DNA of 64,000 nt, taken from NCBI RefSeq assembly GCF_004379255.2, contig NC_056037.1:15386902-15450901 (forward strand), in the 5' to 3' direction. Below are positions 1-11,200 of this stretch, in pieces (position 1 is the first letter of the stretch; each line of letters begins with the position of its first letter). Made by a program: the position numbers and the translations under genes. This DNA comes from Salvia splendens (taxonomy: Eukaryota > Streptophyta > Magnoliopsida > Lamiales > Lamiaceae). The notes below the pieces were generated by a model, which was given only the letters and a program-made list of their open reading frames with translations, was not told the origin of the DNA and searched no databases.

Positions 1-2
1 GC

Positions 3-2090
3 ATACAGGTGGACCAAGCAAAAGTGGACGTGATATCAAAACTGCCCCACCCGACAAATCAAAAGGAAGTGAGGGGATTCCTAGGTCACGCAGGATTCTA
101 CAGGAGATTTATAAAGGATTTTGCCAAAATTGCTCAGCCACTCACTCATCTGTTGCATAACGATGTTGAGTTTGTTTTTAATGAGGGGTGCATTAAGGCT
201 TTTCAGCTGCTGAAGGACAGATTAGTATCTGCCCCCATCATCAGAGCACCTGATTGGGGTTTGCCGTTTGAAATCATGTGCGATGCGAGTGACTATGCAG
301 TAGGGGCGGTGCTAGGTCAAAGAGTTGACGGAAAAAGTTACGTGATTTTCTATGCGTCAAAAACGCTAAATCAAGCCCAGAAAAATTACGACACCACGGA
401 GAAGGAAATGTTGGCAGTCGTGTACTCTTTTGAAAAATTCCGACCATATCTGCTCGGGTCGAGGGTGATAGTCTTCACAGATCACGCTGCGATAAAGTAC
501 TTACTGGCAAAGAAGGAGTCTAAGCCAAGGTTGATCCGATGGGTGTTACTGTTACAGGAGTTTAACTGGGAAGTCAGAGACAAGAAGGGGACGGAGAACA
601 AGGTGGCTGATCACCTGAGTCGCATTTACCAAGGTGAGACGGATGAAGCAATACCTGATGCGTTCCCGGAAGAACATCTTTATTATTTTAACGATTCTCC
701 TAGACCTATCAATTGGGAAGAAGTAATGGCTGCAACAGGTCCAGGAGATGCTGAAAAAAGGAAATGCCAGGCGAATGCAGAGCCATGGTTCGCTGATCTA
801 GCAAATTACTTGGTCACTAGAGAAGTGCCCAGTTCCGACGAAATTTCCCGGGCCCAGAAGATGAAATTAAAAAGTGAAGCCAAATACTACTTTTGGGACG
901 ATCCGTATTTGTGGAAAATGGGAGCTGACCAGGTAATTAGGAGATGCATTCCGGAGTGGGAGCAAAGGGATGTGCTGAATCATTGCCATGCTTTAGCTTG
1001 TGGGGGTCACTTTGGACCTAGGAAGACTGCAAGGAAGGTTCTAGACAGTGGTTTCTACTGGCCTACATTACATAAGGATGCATTCGAATTCTGCCAGAAT
1101 TGCGAAAGGTGTCAGCAGATTGGAGGAATTTCTAGAAGGGACGAAATGCCACAAGTTCCGGTGATTGTTTGTGAGATTTTCGATGTTTGGGGTATGGACT
1201 TTATGGGTCCATTTCCATCTTCATATGGGAATACATACATACTTGTGGCGGTGGACTACGTTTCGAAATGGATAGAGGCAAAAGCTACGACCTCCTGCGA
1301 AGCTGTGGAAGTAGCCAAATTTCTGCGGTCTAACATTTTCAACAGGTACGGGATCCCTAGGGCTGTCATCTCAGACCAAGGAACCCATTTTAAGAACCGT
1401 ACAATAGAGGCTCTCATGAAGAAATACGGAGTCCACCATAGGTTGTCTACACCTTATCATCCTCAGTCCAACGGCCAGGCAGAAATATCAAATAGGGAGA
1501 TAAAGGCCATTCTCGAAAAAACGGTGAACCCGTCTAGGAAGGATTGGAGTAAGAGACTGGATGATGCATTATGGGCTTATAGGACAGCTTATAAGACACC
1601 TATTGGTATGTCACCATATAGGTTGGTATTCGGAAAAATGTGCCACTTACCCGTGGGAATCGAACACAGAGCATACTGGGCGGTCAAAGAGATCAACATG
1701 AATCCGCAGGCTTGTGAAGAAGAGAGGAAGATGCAGCTCCAGGAACTTGAAGAGTTACGGCTTGAGTCTTATGAATCTGCCATGTGGTATAAGGAAAAAA
1801 CTAAGCTTTGGCATGATAAAAATCTCCGGGTCAAGGAACTCAGGGTAGGACAGAAAGTCCTTTTGTTTCAATCCAAGCTCAAGTTGATGCCTGGAAAGTT
1901 AAAGTCTAAATGGATTGGGCCTTACATCATCATGGGACTTCGAGCAAACGGAGCAGTTGAAATCCAGGGAAGTGCACCAAATTCCATACCTTTTCTTGTC
2001 AATGGACATAGGATAAAGGTCTTTAGGGATAGCTCAGAGTTGTGTGTAGTGGACGAAGTGCCACTACGCGCACTCTTTGATATCACCTAA
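3..2090 (+). CDS. Athila pol, C-terminal part: RT end, RNase H, integrase
   Basis: The frame is open at the window edge, so the start is missing. Counting from position 9 as residue 1, residues 20-80 are the end of RT and the connection ([13 protein letters not shown]). RNase H covers about 85-210 with acidic residues in CDASDYA, TEKEML and FTDHAA. The integrase zinc finger, an H-H-C-C arrangement ending CQNCERC, is near 325-372. The catalytic core follows with its D, D and E in [16 protein letters not shown] and GQAEISNRE. The last 100 residues form the integrase C-terminal region ([19 protein letters not shown]). RNase H degrades the RNA template and integrase inserts the cDNA. No stop or frameshift is seen, so this part looks intact. 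It ends in TAA about 600 bp before the next ORF. Confidence 0.92.
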   Translation: MQVDQAKVDVISKLPHPTNQKEVRGFLGHAGFYRRFIKDFAKIAQPLTHLLHNDVEFVFNEGCIKAFQLLKDRLVSAPIIRAPDWGLPFEIMCDASDYAVGAVLGQRVDGKSYVIFYASKTLNQAQKNYDTTEKEMLAVVYSFEKFRPYLLGSRVIVFTDHAAIKYLLAKKESKPRLIRWVLLLQEFNWEVRDKKGTENKVADHLSRIYQGETDEAIPDAFPEEHLYYFNDSPRPINWEEVMAATGPGDAEKRKCQANAEPWFADLANYLVTREVPSSDEISRAQKMKLKSEAKYYFWDDPYLWKMGADQVIRRCIPEWEQRDVLNHCHALACGGHFGPRKTARKVLDSGFYWPTLHKDAFEFCQNCERCQQIGGISRRDEMPQVPVIVCEIFDVWGMDFMGPFPSSYGNTYILVAVDYVSKWIEAKATTSCEAVEVAKFLRSNIFNRYGIPRAVISDQGTHFKNRTIEALMKKYGVHHRLSTPYHPQSNGQAEISNREIKAILEKTVNPSRKDWSKRLDDALWAYRTAYKTPIGMSPYRLVFGKMCHLPVGIEHRAYWAVKEINMNPQACEEERKMQLQELEELRLESYESAMWYKEKTKLWHDKNLRVKELRVGQKVLLFQSKLKLMPGKLKSKWIGPYIIMGLRANGAVEIQGSAPNSIPFLVNGHRIKVFRDSSELCVVDEVPLRALFDIT

Positions 2091-2698
2091 CCAGTCTAGG
2101 AAGGAAGTGTTTTTAAAATATCTCCTGGGTCTAGTAATTAAAAGTTTGACCATACCCTGATCCAGGAAATTTTGAGAACACTTGACAACAATTTTGTAAA
2201 TATTTAATTGCTTTCTTTAAATCAAGAAAAATCCAAACAAATAAAAAATTTTATTCTTCCAAAAATATTTTCGAAACACCAGACCCATCGGGAATGTTTT
2301 TGATGCTGTCATATCCTAGACCCGGGGAGTTTGGCGTTTCATATTTGTTTTTTTAGTTTGATGTTTTCTTTTAGTGTGTTTTGGCAGAAGGAATTTACTT
2401 GAGCAAGGAATTGTGGGGTAAAAGAGTTTTGGAGGGAGTTGGCACCGGTCCGGATTTCAAAGAGCACTTTATGGGGAGGCGTACGGTCGCTAGCGTCACC
2501 ACCTGCACCCGCCTGCAAAAGGAAACTGTCCTCTCCAATGCCTACACTATGATCGGTTTTGGCCTTCTTATTTTCTCATTACTCATTCTCTCTCCAAATA
2601 TTCTCTCTCCCAAATCAAAAACCCCAAATTTCAATCTCTCTCTAACCCTAATCTGAAAATTTCGCCCAAGTTCTTTTCAAAATTTTCTGCAGAATACC
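2091..2698 (+). other. Spacer between pol and the env-position ORF
   Basis: This 0.6 kb holds no convincing gene. A 91-codon open frame at 2381-2656 has no domain features and ends in a low-complexity tail. A pyrimidine-rich stretch ending TTTTGGCAG at about 2387 has the form of a 3' splice site. Env-position ORFs of retroelements are often made from spliced RNA, so it could be the acceptor for a subgenomic message. That use is inference only. Confidence 0.4.
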
Positions 2699-5461
2699 AT
2701 GGATAACCAACAAGGAACCAGCAGCGCTTCTGGATCCACCGAGAAGAGTGCGGCGGAGTTCATGAATGAACTATTTCAGAAGTTCGGAGGGGCCGATAAA
2801 GCGATGCAAGCGTTCGCGATGTTTGCAATGGGACGACCCATGCCAGCCGTTCCAACAACCACCGTGACACAACCGGAGGTTGTCGAGACACCACCCACTG
2901 CTGTACAAGAAACCGCACCGGAGGCTGCTACCATTATTCCAGAAGAAACCACCTCTGCCCAGGACACAGTCCCAGAAACCGCCACCAGGCCGGAGGACGA
3001 TGCAGTGCCCGCCGTTCCAGGATCACCCATTGCGGAGATTCGCGAAGTAGAGACAGATCTGGCCGCGGGACTGACGTTATTGGCCGTAAGTGAACCCAGG
3101 TTAGGTTCTGATTCTCAGAAGGAAACCCCTGTTTTAAAGTTTGGAGGTGATGGTGTTTCAGAGGGAGTAAACCTTGATATTTCTGCTGTGAATTTGGTGG
3201 AGAGTGTTGTTGGGGGGGTAGATGCTCTTGTTGCGGTAGTTGAGGACACCGCTATTACTGTTAGTAGGGTTGAGGGGGAAACCCCTGTTCTGGAGGCGTC
3301 TGTTGAGAGGGATGCCGTTGTTGATGATGATGATGTTCAAGTGGGCGGAGAAGCCCTAAATTCTGAGAAGGATGTAGAAAAGGAAACCCTAGACGTAGTT
3401 GGGGGCGATGAAGCCCAATTTACTGAGGAAGATGTTGATGCGGGAAGGACTCCCGACAAATCTGTGGGCACTGAAGCCCAACCTGAAGGAAATATTACGG
3501 GGTTAGAAACCCCTGTTTATATCACGGGGGCAACCCCATTGTTAGCAGAGGAAAGTGGAGCACTCGATTCTGAGGGTGCTCAAGAAACTGTCGATGCAGG
3601 ACTCAACATGATAGTGGATTTAACTGAGGTCTCTGAGGAGGCCGATTCGCAGCTTAATCTAAGGGAAACAAGGAGACGGACACGTCGGAGTATTCTTGAT
3701 GACATTGACGTATCTGCCCAACAAAAGGAAAAGGATACGCTGGACCTAGCGACAGCCGTGTCTGCGCAGGAAGACTCCCCCAGGCCGAGTGGAAGGGAGA
3801 GTGACGAAGAGGGGCGCCGCGCGAGGGCTAAGAAGAGGAAAGGGAAACAAATTGCTTCCTCCTCGACCGAGAAGGAGAGGGGGAAATCTACTGAATCCCC
3901 ACTTCCTCCACCCGCCAAGGTACCATACGCCACAGAGCCCGAGAATCCTGCCAGGTCCAGTGATTCAGAAGAGGAGCAAGACGAGGATGTACTGAACTTT
4001 GAGCCGACGGAGATTTGGATTACAAAAGAGCTGCTAGACGATATGAGAAGATTTGACGATCCAAAACGTGTGGCCATATACAAGGAAAAGAGTGCTGAGG
4101 GAAAGGTGGCGAAGTCCGGAAAAATGTACCACCCGGCGGAACTCAAACATATTAGCTCTAACGATGAGTTCAGGGGGTATATAGATGCAATCGGTTTTGA
4201 TTGGTTACTAAAGCACAGCACTTTCGAAGTTCCAGTCGACGCGGCCCGTGAATTCTTTTCCACCTTCCTGTTCAAATCCACCGCCGATTTGGATACGGAT
4301 TCCATAGCTTTCAGGCTTTTTAATGAAGAACATAGGATGAGTATCCGGGAGTGGACGCTGCGGATGGGCTTGCTAACGAGAACAGAAGATGATGAGGGCC
4401 TGTGGAACGACAGAATGGTTGGTCCGCCGAAGTTGACGCCAGGATTTCAGGCACAAGGTGCGTGGGAGTTCTTGACTCACTCAAGAGTGGGTCAATTTAA
4501 AACAAGTTTTTCGAAGGCACACCATATAGAAAATCGGGTCCTGCGATTCGCCCAAACTTTTGTTAGCTACAACTTGATGGGCACTGCCAACAACGCCCTG
4601 ACGACCGCCGACCTATACTTTACGTGGTGCATGGCCACAGGAGTACGAGTTCATTTGGGTTATTGGTTAGCCCAAGCCTGCCATCAAGTCACCTCCAACC
4701 CGTCCAGGCATCTGTACACGTGCCATCTTCTCGGGGCCTATTTGCAGCGCAACATTGTAATTAAAATCAGCAAGGCCTGCCGTGTAGTAAAGATGTGCTC
4801 AGCCCCGGAAGTCTTCAATTTCGACTTTTTTTTCAACAAGGGGTTGCTGATCGCCCGAGGAAAGGAGGTGTGTTTTTATGAGGTCGGTAAGTCAGAGGCA
4901 CAAGTCAAGCAGGAACCCGATGGTGTGGAGGTAAAGGATCAAGCCACTGAGGACGAAGTCAGGCTGATGGTTCAGGGAGTTCAGAAAGAAGTTGAGGAGG
5001 TAAGGAAAGGAATCGACGGGGTACGCAAGGAAATGACTGAGATCCGAAGGGAATTCGGAAAAAGCAGGGAAGAGGCCGCAGTCCTGAGGGGACGTATCAC
5101 CGATTGGGTGGCTTCGTCAAGTGAGCAAACCAACAGGATGGCGGAGGGTGTTGCTTTGATGACGACCATGCTGAAATGGCTGCACAAAAAGTTCCCGGAT
5201 GCATCAGAAACTATTCCTGGGTCTAGCGGCAACATTACAACGCTAAGTCCAGGAAGTGTATCCGCGCAGAAGCCATCACAAGGCCCGAGGCCTAACATCA
5301 CCCCCTCTTCCGCTAGACCCGTGATCCTGAGGACAGCCATACCCCGACCTACTGATGACAGACCAGAGAAGCCGGAGATGCCGGCCAGGAAGAAAGCAAA
5401 GGTGACCCAGCCGACGGTGCCACCAAAGTTTGGCTCCCACGGGGGCCAGACACCGAATTGA
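2699..5461 (+). CDS. Athila downstream (env-position) ORF, 920 aa
   Basis: An uninterrupted 920-codon ORF lies between integrase and the 3' LTR. Residues 1-310 are acidic and rich in E, P, T and V. About 320-420 is basic and serine-rich (RRRTRRS, KKRKGKQIASSS), a possible nuclear-localisation stretch. About 440-740 is a folded, tryptophan-containing region (SIREWTLRMGLLTRTEDDEG, FTWCMATGVRVHLGYWLAQ) that resembles domains called ATHILA ORF-1 or putative plant transposon protein. About 755-850 is a charged coiled coil with repeats such as EVRKGIDGVRKEM. The tail is basic and proline-rich. I see no signal peptide and no clear membrane anchor, so envelope function is not supported. Function is unknown. 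The intact frame suggests recent activity or selection. Confidence 0.75.
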   Translation: MDNQQGTSSASGSTEKSAAEFMNELFQKFGGADKAMQAFAMFAMGRPMPAVPTTTVTQPEVVETPPTAVQETAPEAATIIPEETTSAQDTVPETATRPEDDAVPAVPGSPIAEIREVETDLAAGLTLLAVSEPRLGSDSQKETPVLKFGGDGVSEGVNLDISAVNLVESVVGGVDALVAVVEDTAITVSRVEGETPVLEASVERDAVVDDDDVQVGGEALNSEKDVEKETLDVVGGDEAQFTEEDVDAGRTPDKSVGTEAQPEGNITGLETPVYITGATPLLAEESGALDSEGAQETVDAGLNMIVDLTEVSEEADSQLNLRETRRRTRRSILDDIDVSAQQKEKDTLDLATAVSAQEDSPRPSGRESDEEGRRARAKKRKGKQIASSSTEKERGKSTESPLPPPAKVPYATEPENPARSSDSEEEQDEDVLNFEPTEIWITKELLDDMRRFDDPKRVAIYKEKSAEGKVAKSGKMYHPAELKHISSNDEFRGYIDAIGFDWLLKHSTFEVPVDAAREFFSTFLFKSTADLDTDSIAFRLFNEEHRMSIREWTLRMGLLTRTEDDEGLWNDRMVGPPKLTPGFQAQGAWEFLTHSRVGQFKTSFSKAHHIENRVLRFAQTFVSYNLMGTANNALTTADLYFTWCMATGVRVHLGYWLAQACHQVTSNPSRHLYTCHLLGAYLQRNIVIKISKACRVVKMCSAPEVFNFDFFFNKGLLIARGKEVCFYEVGKSEAQVKQEPDGVEVKDQATEDEVRLMVQGVQKEVEEVRKGIDGVRKEMTEIRREFGKSREEAAVLRGRITDWVASSSEQTNRMAEGVALMTTMLKWLHKKFPDASETIPGSSGNITTLSPGSVSAQKPSQGPRPNITPSSARPVILRTAIPRPTDDRPEKPEMPARKKAKVTQPTVPPKFGSHGGQTPN

Positions 5462-5569
5462 ATTTCCCCTCAAACCCAAGTAACTTTTTCTTTCTTTTAT
5501 TTAACAGTTCTTTCGTTTTATTTCTGTTTTACCTGCCAGCATGCTAGGTTCTGTATATATGTGTTGAAC

Positions 5570-5700
5570 CCTTCCACTTAGACCAAGCATTGGTCTAAGT
5601 GTGAGAAGGGGTTATATGTCATAACATGTTTTGTGTTGTATGTTGTTCCTTCTCCCACTTAGCCCAATGCTTGGTCTAAGTGTGAGAAGTTTGTGTTTTG
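5570..5700 (+). repeat. Two polypurine-like hairpin motifs upstream of the true 3' LTR junction
   Basis: CTTAGACCAAGCATTGGTCTAAG near 5579 is an inverted repeat with 10-bp arms, followed by TGTGAGAAGG. A second, less perfect copy (CTTAGCCCAATGCTTGGTCTAAG then TGTGAGAAG) lies near 5657. Both resemble the element's own tract before the 3' LTR (GACAAGCATGGTTTAAGTGTGAGCAG near 6740). They may be duplicated polypurine-tract modules or RNA hairpins. A role is inference. Confidence 0.55.
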
Positions 5701-6119
5701 TTGAGTTCGTTTCATGTCGCCACTAACTGGCCTGCTTTCCACTTCATACGGATTGCTTGGGGACAAGCATAAATGAAGTGGGAGGGGGGACGCAGTTAGT
5801 GCAGTTAGTGTCTTGTACATATTCTGTTAGGTCTAGGAGTTTGTAGAAGTTTTTTTTAGGTTTCGTGTTTGCATAACTGGTAAAATAAATAGCAAAAAGC
5901 CCCTTAGGGAGAGTAATTGAAGAGAAAATACATGCTAAATTGTGAATCCTTTTCTCTTAATAAATCAAAGTCAGTTGGATGAAGTAAGAACGATAGAGGA
6001 TGCCTTAGATAACCCAGTTGTGCAGCCCTACTATAAGAGCGAGTTATAAGCCTATACACTTTGAGCTAACTTGTAAAAAGAATGGGCTACCACTTGATGC
6101 TTAGGGAGTAGAGAATAAA

Positions 6120-6260
6120 GGAGGTATAAGCTGGACGAAGTCCAGGAAAAGGAGGTATAAGCTGGACGAAGTCCAGGAACCGGAGGTATAAGCTGGACGA
6201 AGTCCAGGGGAGGAGTTAAAATAATAAAACCGGAGGTATAAGCTGGACGAAGTCCAGGGA
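6120..6260 (+). repeat. 31-bp tandem repeat, four copies
   Basis: The unit GGAGGTATAAGCTGGACGAA plus GTCCAGG recurs at about 6120, 6151, 6182 and 6232. The first three are 31 bp apart and the fourth follows a 19-bp insert. An A-run of about 19 follows. CTGGAC and GTCCAG within each unit can pair, giving a small stem per copy. It lies in the 3' untranslated part of the Athila element. Confidence 0.85.
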
Positions 6261-6736
6261 AAAAAAAAAAAAAAAAAACTTCATTTATGCAGACCCAGGA
6301 AGCAGTAGTAACCAGACCCAGGAATAAAAAGGAGACGGTAGGAAGGAGAAACTCTCATAACCCGATGCATCAGTGGAGTAACTTTAACTTAAGAGCGATC
6401 CGATCCTAACATCCCTGGTGAGGAATGAGTGATCGAGTGAATCTAACAATTGGGAAGTCAGAAGGCTATCTTGACGAACTGACAACTTGACTAGACAGAA
6501 GAAGGGAGGGGGAGGAATCTGAGGCTGTAAACGCTTGGATTGACCTTAAACTTGTGGGGATGGCTGCTAGGAAAATACCAGTTTATGCGCTTTTGTGTTT
6601 TCTTTTCTTTTGTGATTTTTATGTGTTTCGTGTTGTAGTTGTCTAGGTCTAGGAGTCTGTTTTGTTTGTAGAATAGTACTTGGGGGGGGCCGTGCATTGA
6701 AATTCGCCTTATTTCTTTTTCTTGTCTTTCATACTT

Positions 6737-6767
6737 GAGGACAAGCATGGTTTAAGTGTGAGCAGTT
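6737..6767 (+). promoter_or_regulatory. Polypurine tract region of the Athila element
   Basis: GAGGACAAGCATGGTTTAAGTGTGAGCAG directly precedes the LTR start TGATAAGG. Athila-like elements commonly carry a GGACAAGCA...TTTAAGTGTGGGGAG motif here, which primes plus-strand DNA synthesis. The purine run is short, so the exact primer is not fixed. Confidence 0.6.
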
Positions 6768-8243
6768 TGATAAGGCTAATTTCATGCATGGGTCTAGGGA
6801 TTTAATTCGTGATTTTACTAGGACTAACGCACGTTTTAAGCCAGGTGTGTGAAGGAATTCGCCAGGTCCAGGAAAGAAGACCAAAAAATCACAAGGTCGA
6901 GGAACTGGCGATTTAGTGAACAATTATGAAGAGAATTGCTCGACGGAGGAAGCTCCAGAGTTGAAGGGTAGAATAGGGATTTCTACGAAGACTCAAGGGC
7001 TATGTCCGCATCTATAAAAGGCAGAAGCATGCAAGCTGGAGGGATCTTCTCGGGGGAGACCTCACCACAGCCTGTTGCTTAGTTCACTTTCCCACACACA
7101 CACTTGATACTAGTTTTGAGGAGATCTCAGTTCGCACGTTCGGGTTTCATCTTAGCTTCGATATGGTGTAACACCGCTCTTGTTAGGAGCGAAGAAACAA
7201 TTTATTTTCCGCTTTCCGTATTTTACTTACTCTGCCGAGCTTCGTTGTTCGAAGCTCGGTTCGCTGTTTTCACCGAATAGTTTCTGGTTTAAATGCAAGT
7301 TTGATTTTCCGTTATGGCGATTGTGTTGATTTCTGGTTTGATCGTTTCGCTTATTGAGATTTTAGAGTTTTAAATTGTCTGAGTTGGATGCGTTTCGCAG
7401 CTGTTTACTGAGTTATTGTAGGTTAATGGTCAGATCCGGGAGATTGGAGTTGGATTGTGGAAGAATTTTGGTCGGATTTGCTGGATTTGTTGGTTGTTGG
7501 GTTCGGATGTCTTGGATCCGGAGTGGATCAAGTATTCTGACGTGAATCTGAGTAGTTTCGATCTGATTTTCATGCTTAGTTTACGTGTTTTTCTTTCATT
7601 CCGTCTAGTGTACGCAGATCTGATGTGTTTCCGAGTTGCAGCAAGATAACGACGACCAAATCTCTATATTCTGTTCGAATCTCGCTTTTTGCTCTGTTTT
7701 GTTCATCTGCAAGTTTAATTCGGTTGAGAGGATGCATTTTGCTGCGAGCTAGCGTCAGAGTTTGTTAATCTGCAGTTCTTTCCGTACTTGCCATTTTTGG
7801 AATTATGGTCCCCACTTTCAGTCATATTCTGTTTAGCTAGATTAGGTAGTTGTTTACACTGTCTAGGAAGTGGTTATGTTTCTTGTTGTCGAAGTCTGAA
7901 TTTACAAGTTTAACATGTCCTAGGTCTAGCATTTACATTTTCTGCCTAGGTCTAGAGTTAGTTTAAAATTCTCAACCCTTTTGTTGCGTGGCAGCAGCCA
8001 TTTGTCTGTCCAAAGTCTCTGAGCACTACTTTGCGAGTCCATCTCTGTGGGATCGACCCCACTTCCCTATACTAATTCATAGTATTCGGGTTGAGGGATT
8101 TATATTTTTTTTTAAGGGGAGTCGATGTGTGTCCAACGACCAAGCACTTTATGTTCTCTTAAGTTCCTAGACCTTGTGCTCTAGTGGATTTAAGGAGCGT
8201 GGTGTCTTGACCAAGCGCTTGCAGTGATCTATTTCTGTGCACA
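6768..8243 (+). repeat. 3' LTR of the Athila element
   Basis: It starts TGATAAGGCTAATTTCATGC after the polypurine region and runs about 1.48 kb. A TATA box (TCTATAAAAGG) is at 7011-7021, so U3 is about 250 bp. Several short frames inside are not genes. The right end is uncertain: CA dinucleotides at 8240-8241 and 8242-8243 are candidates, and Copia homology on the minus strand begins by about 8260. The 5' LTR is outside the window, so LTR divergence cannot be measured. Confidence 0.7.
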
Positions 8244-8259
8244 CGTGTTAAAAAATTCC

Positions 8260-11200
8260 TCGTTTCACTATGCTTACTGCATAGTCTGAATCACAAAATC
8301 CCTTGAGCGGATACTTCTCTTTTTCTTCATGCTTTTCAAACATGATTCTGAGGTTTGTGGTTCCTCTCATATATCTGAGAATCCACTTAAGCGCCTGCCA
8401 ATGCTCCATTCCTGGATTTGCCATGAATCTACTGACAACACTTATGGCGTGGCTCAGATCAGGCCTGGTACAAATCATGGTATACATGATGCTTCCCACT
8501 ATACTTGCGTATGGGATCTTGTCCATATGTCTTCTTGCCTCCTCGGTATCTGGACTTTGGCTTTGACTCAACTTGAACTGCTGAGCCAGATGAATGGTTA
8601 CCGGCTTCGATGACTCCATCTGAAACTTCTTGAGGGTCTTATTGATGTAGTCCCTCTGAGTGAGCCATAGCCATCCTGCTCCTCTGTTCCGTACTATGTC
8701 CATGCCCAATATCCTCCTTGCACACCCCAGATCTTTCATCTCAAACTCTATTTTCAATTGATCCTTGATTTTCTGCACTTCTTTCATAGTAGCTGCAGAA
8801 ACCAACATGTCATCAACATAAAGGAGTAAGTATGCCACTGCAGCCCCATTCTCCTTCTTGATGAATACGCAATTATCATATTCAGACATCTCAAAACCGA
8901 TCTTCTGAATATATTAATTGAAAATGAGATACCATTGCCGTGAGCTCTGCTTTAAACCGTAAAGGCTTTTCTTGAGCAGACAGAGTTTATCTTGATCTCC
9001 CTGCTTGATGAAACCCTCTGGTTGTTCCATGAAGATCTTTTCTTCAAGGTTCCCATGTAGAAAAGCAGTCTTCACATCAAGTTGATGAAGCTCCCAATCC
9101 TTTTGAACAACAATGGCTAACAGAATACTGATTGAGCTATGTTTCACTACTGGACTGAAAACTTCATTGTAATCAATTCCTTCCTTCTGAGTGAAACCCT
9201 TAGCCACCAATCTTGCCTTGAACCTGATGTTGTCGTTCTGAAATGCTTCAATATTTTTCTTGAATATTCACTTGCATCCTACACATTTCTGATTCTTTGG
9301 CCTCAGAACCAGTATCCATGTTTTGTTCTTGTACAAGGAGTCTATCTCTTCCTGCATGGCTTTCAGCCATTTGTCCTTCTCATGAGTCCTTACTGCTTCT
9401 TTGTAGCTTGTTGGCTCATGATATTCAATTTCTTCTGCCACAGCCAGGGCATAGTGTAGCATTTCGTAGTCACTATACTTTGTTGGCAGATTTCGAGTTC
9501 TCTTGGATTTTTCTCTGAGTCTTCTTGGCATATCTGGTTCCGTTCTGTGAGCTCCTCCACCTTGAGTGCCCTGTGAACTCCCTACATCTTCAGACATATT
9601 ATCCCCAGATTCCTGACTTTCCAATCCCGAGGTCTCCACCTCAACTTGAGCAGTCTGCTCCACCTGAACTTGATCAGTTGAATCCACCTCAACTTGATCA
9701 GTTGACTCCACCTCAACTTGATCAGTCTGTGTGTTCTTTAGAAAAGGCATTTCATGCTCCTTGAAGATCACATCTCTACTGATCACCACTTTGTTGTTCC
9801 CAGGCTCTGTACACCAAAGTCTATATCCTTTTACTCCCTTTTGATAGCCCAGCATCACACACTTGATGGCCCTTTCCTCCAGCTTTCCTCGCTTGACATG
9901 GGCGTATGCTCTACAACCAAATATTCTCAATTTGCTATAGTCCCCTTGAGATGCATACCATCTCAAATCTGGCGTATCAAAATTCAGGGCCGATGAGGGG
10001 CATTTGTTGATCAACACAGCGGCAGTCGCAGCCGCTTCAGCCCAAAAAATCTTAGGCATTCCAGAGGATAACATCAAACATCTCAGCCTCTCTAAAATGG
10101 TCATGTTGGCTCTCTCAGCCACACCATTCTGCTGTGGGTTGCTTGGTACGGTCCTATTCCGCTTGATTCCCTTCCTCTTGAAATATTGATTAAATTCAGA
10201 AGATAAGAACTCCAATCCATTGTCAGTTCTTAAACACTTCAAATCTGATTCTACTTCAGCACACCATTCTTGAAATTTTGAAAACACCTCTGACTTTTCT
10301 TTCATAACATACAGTCATAGTTTTCTTGAGTAATCATCAATAATGGTGAGAAAGTATCTACCTCCACCTATGCTTTGTGTCTGTGCAGGACCCCAGACAT
10401 CACTATGCGCATAGTCCAGCGGAGCTTTTGAGCAATGCTTTCCTTAGGGAAAAGTGAGCTTCTTGCTCTTGGCCAAGATGCATTCTTCACATCCAGCCAC
10501 GCTATCTCCAGATCCATCTCCAGTGGTTGAAATAGCCTTCCTTTTCTCCAACTCCTTTAAGCCTGCCTCTGCGACATGTCCAAGTCTCATGTGTCATGTC
10601 TTCATGCTAATTCTTTCAGTGATATTAACCTGATCACTAATAACCTCTGCATCAAGATAGTAGAGATTATTGATTCTTTCGGCCTTCATGAAAATGGCGT
10701 GGTCTTTGAACACCTCCATCTTGCCATCTCCGACTCTGGAATGGAAGCCTTTCTTGTCCAGCAATCCTAGCGAGATCAAATTCCTTTTGACCGAGGGGAT
10801 GTATCTTACCTCAGTTAGAACTTTAACTGACCCATCGAACATCCTCAGCCTGACTAATCCCAATCCCTTTACTTCACAAGTATGGTCATTTCCCAGGATT
10901 ACTGATCCTTCCGCAACATCAATCTTTGTGAACCAGCTTTTGTTGGATGTCATATGAAAACTGCAACCAGAATCCATGATCCAGCAATCTATCATGGATC
11001 TTTCTGTTATATTCATAATCTAGCCATTTTCAAAATCCTCAACCACTTCTGCTTGATCAACTGGCTTCTGAGCATCTGCTTGCTTTCGCTTCCATGCATA
11101 GCAGTCCTTTTTTATGTGTCTTGGTTTCTTGCAGTAGTGACAAGACCTAGTCTCCTTTCCTTCACTCTGCTTGTACTTCCAAGATTGCTACTTCTTTTTC

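Larger units (their letters stand above)
1..8243 (+). mobile_element. Athila-type Ty3/gypsy retrotransposon, 3' portion
   Basis: The window opens inside the pol gene of a plant Ty3/gypsy element. Going right there are the end of reverse transcriptase, RNase H and integrase, a second long ORF in the env position, about 1.3 kb of repeat-rich untranslated DNA, a polypurine-like tract and a 3' LTR. A second large ORF downstream of integrase and an LTR opening TGATAAG after an AAGTGTGAG-type tract are typical of the Athila lineage. The 5' LTR, gag and most of RT lie outside the window. The right end is not exact: the LTR stops between about 8241 and 8259, where Copia coding sequence on the other strand starts. 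Confidence 0.85.

Noticed and set aside
2381..2656. 91-codon frame before the Athila env-position ORF
   Set aside because: No domain features; its tail is low-complexity and its start lies next to a splice-acceptor-like site. Treated as spacer.
3580..4305. 241-codon minus-strand frame inside the Athila ORF
   Set aside because: A serine- and leucine-rich shadow of the 920-codon ORF on the other strand.
6120..6260. Evenly spaced repeats considered as a CRISPR-like array
   Set aside because: The repeats are direct tandem units with almost no spacer, in a plant retrotransposon UTR.
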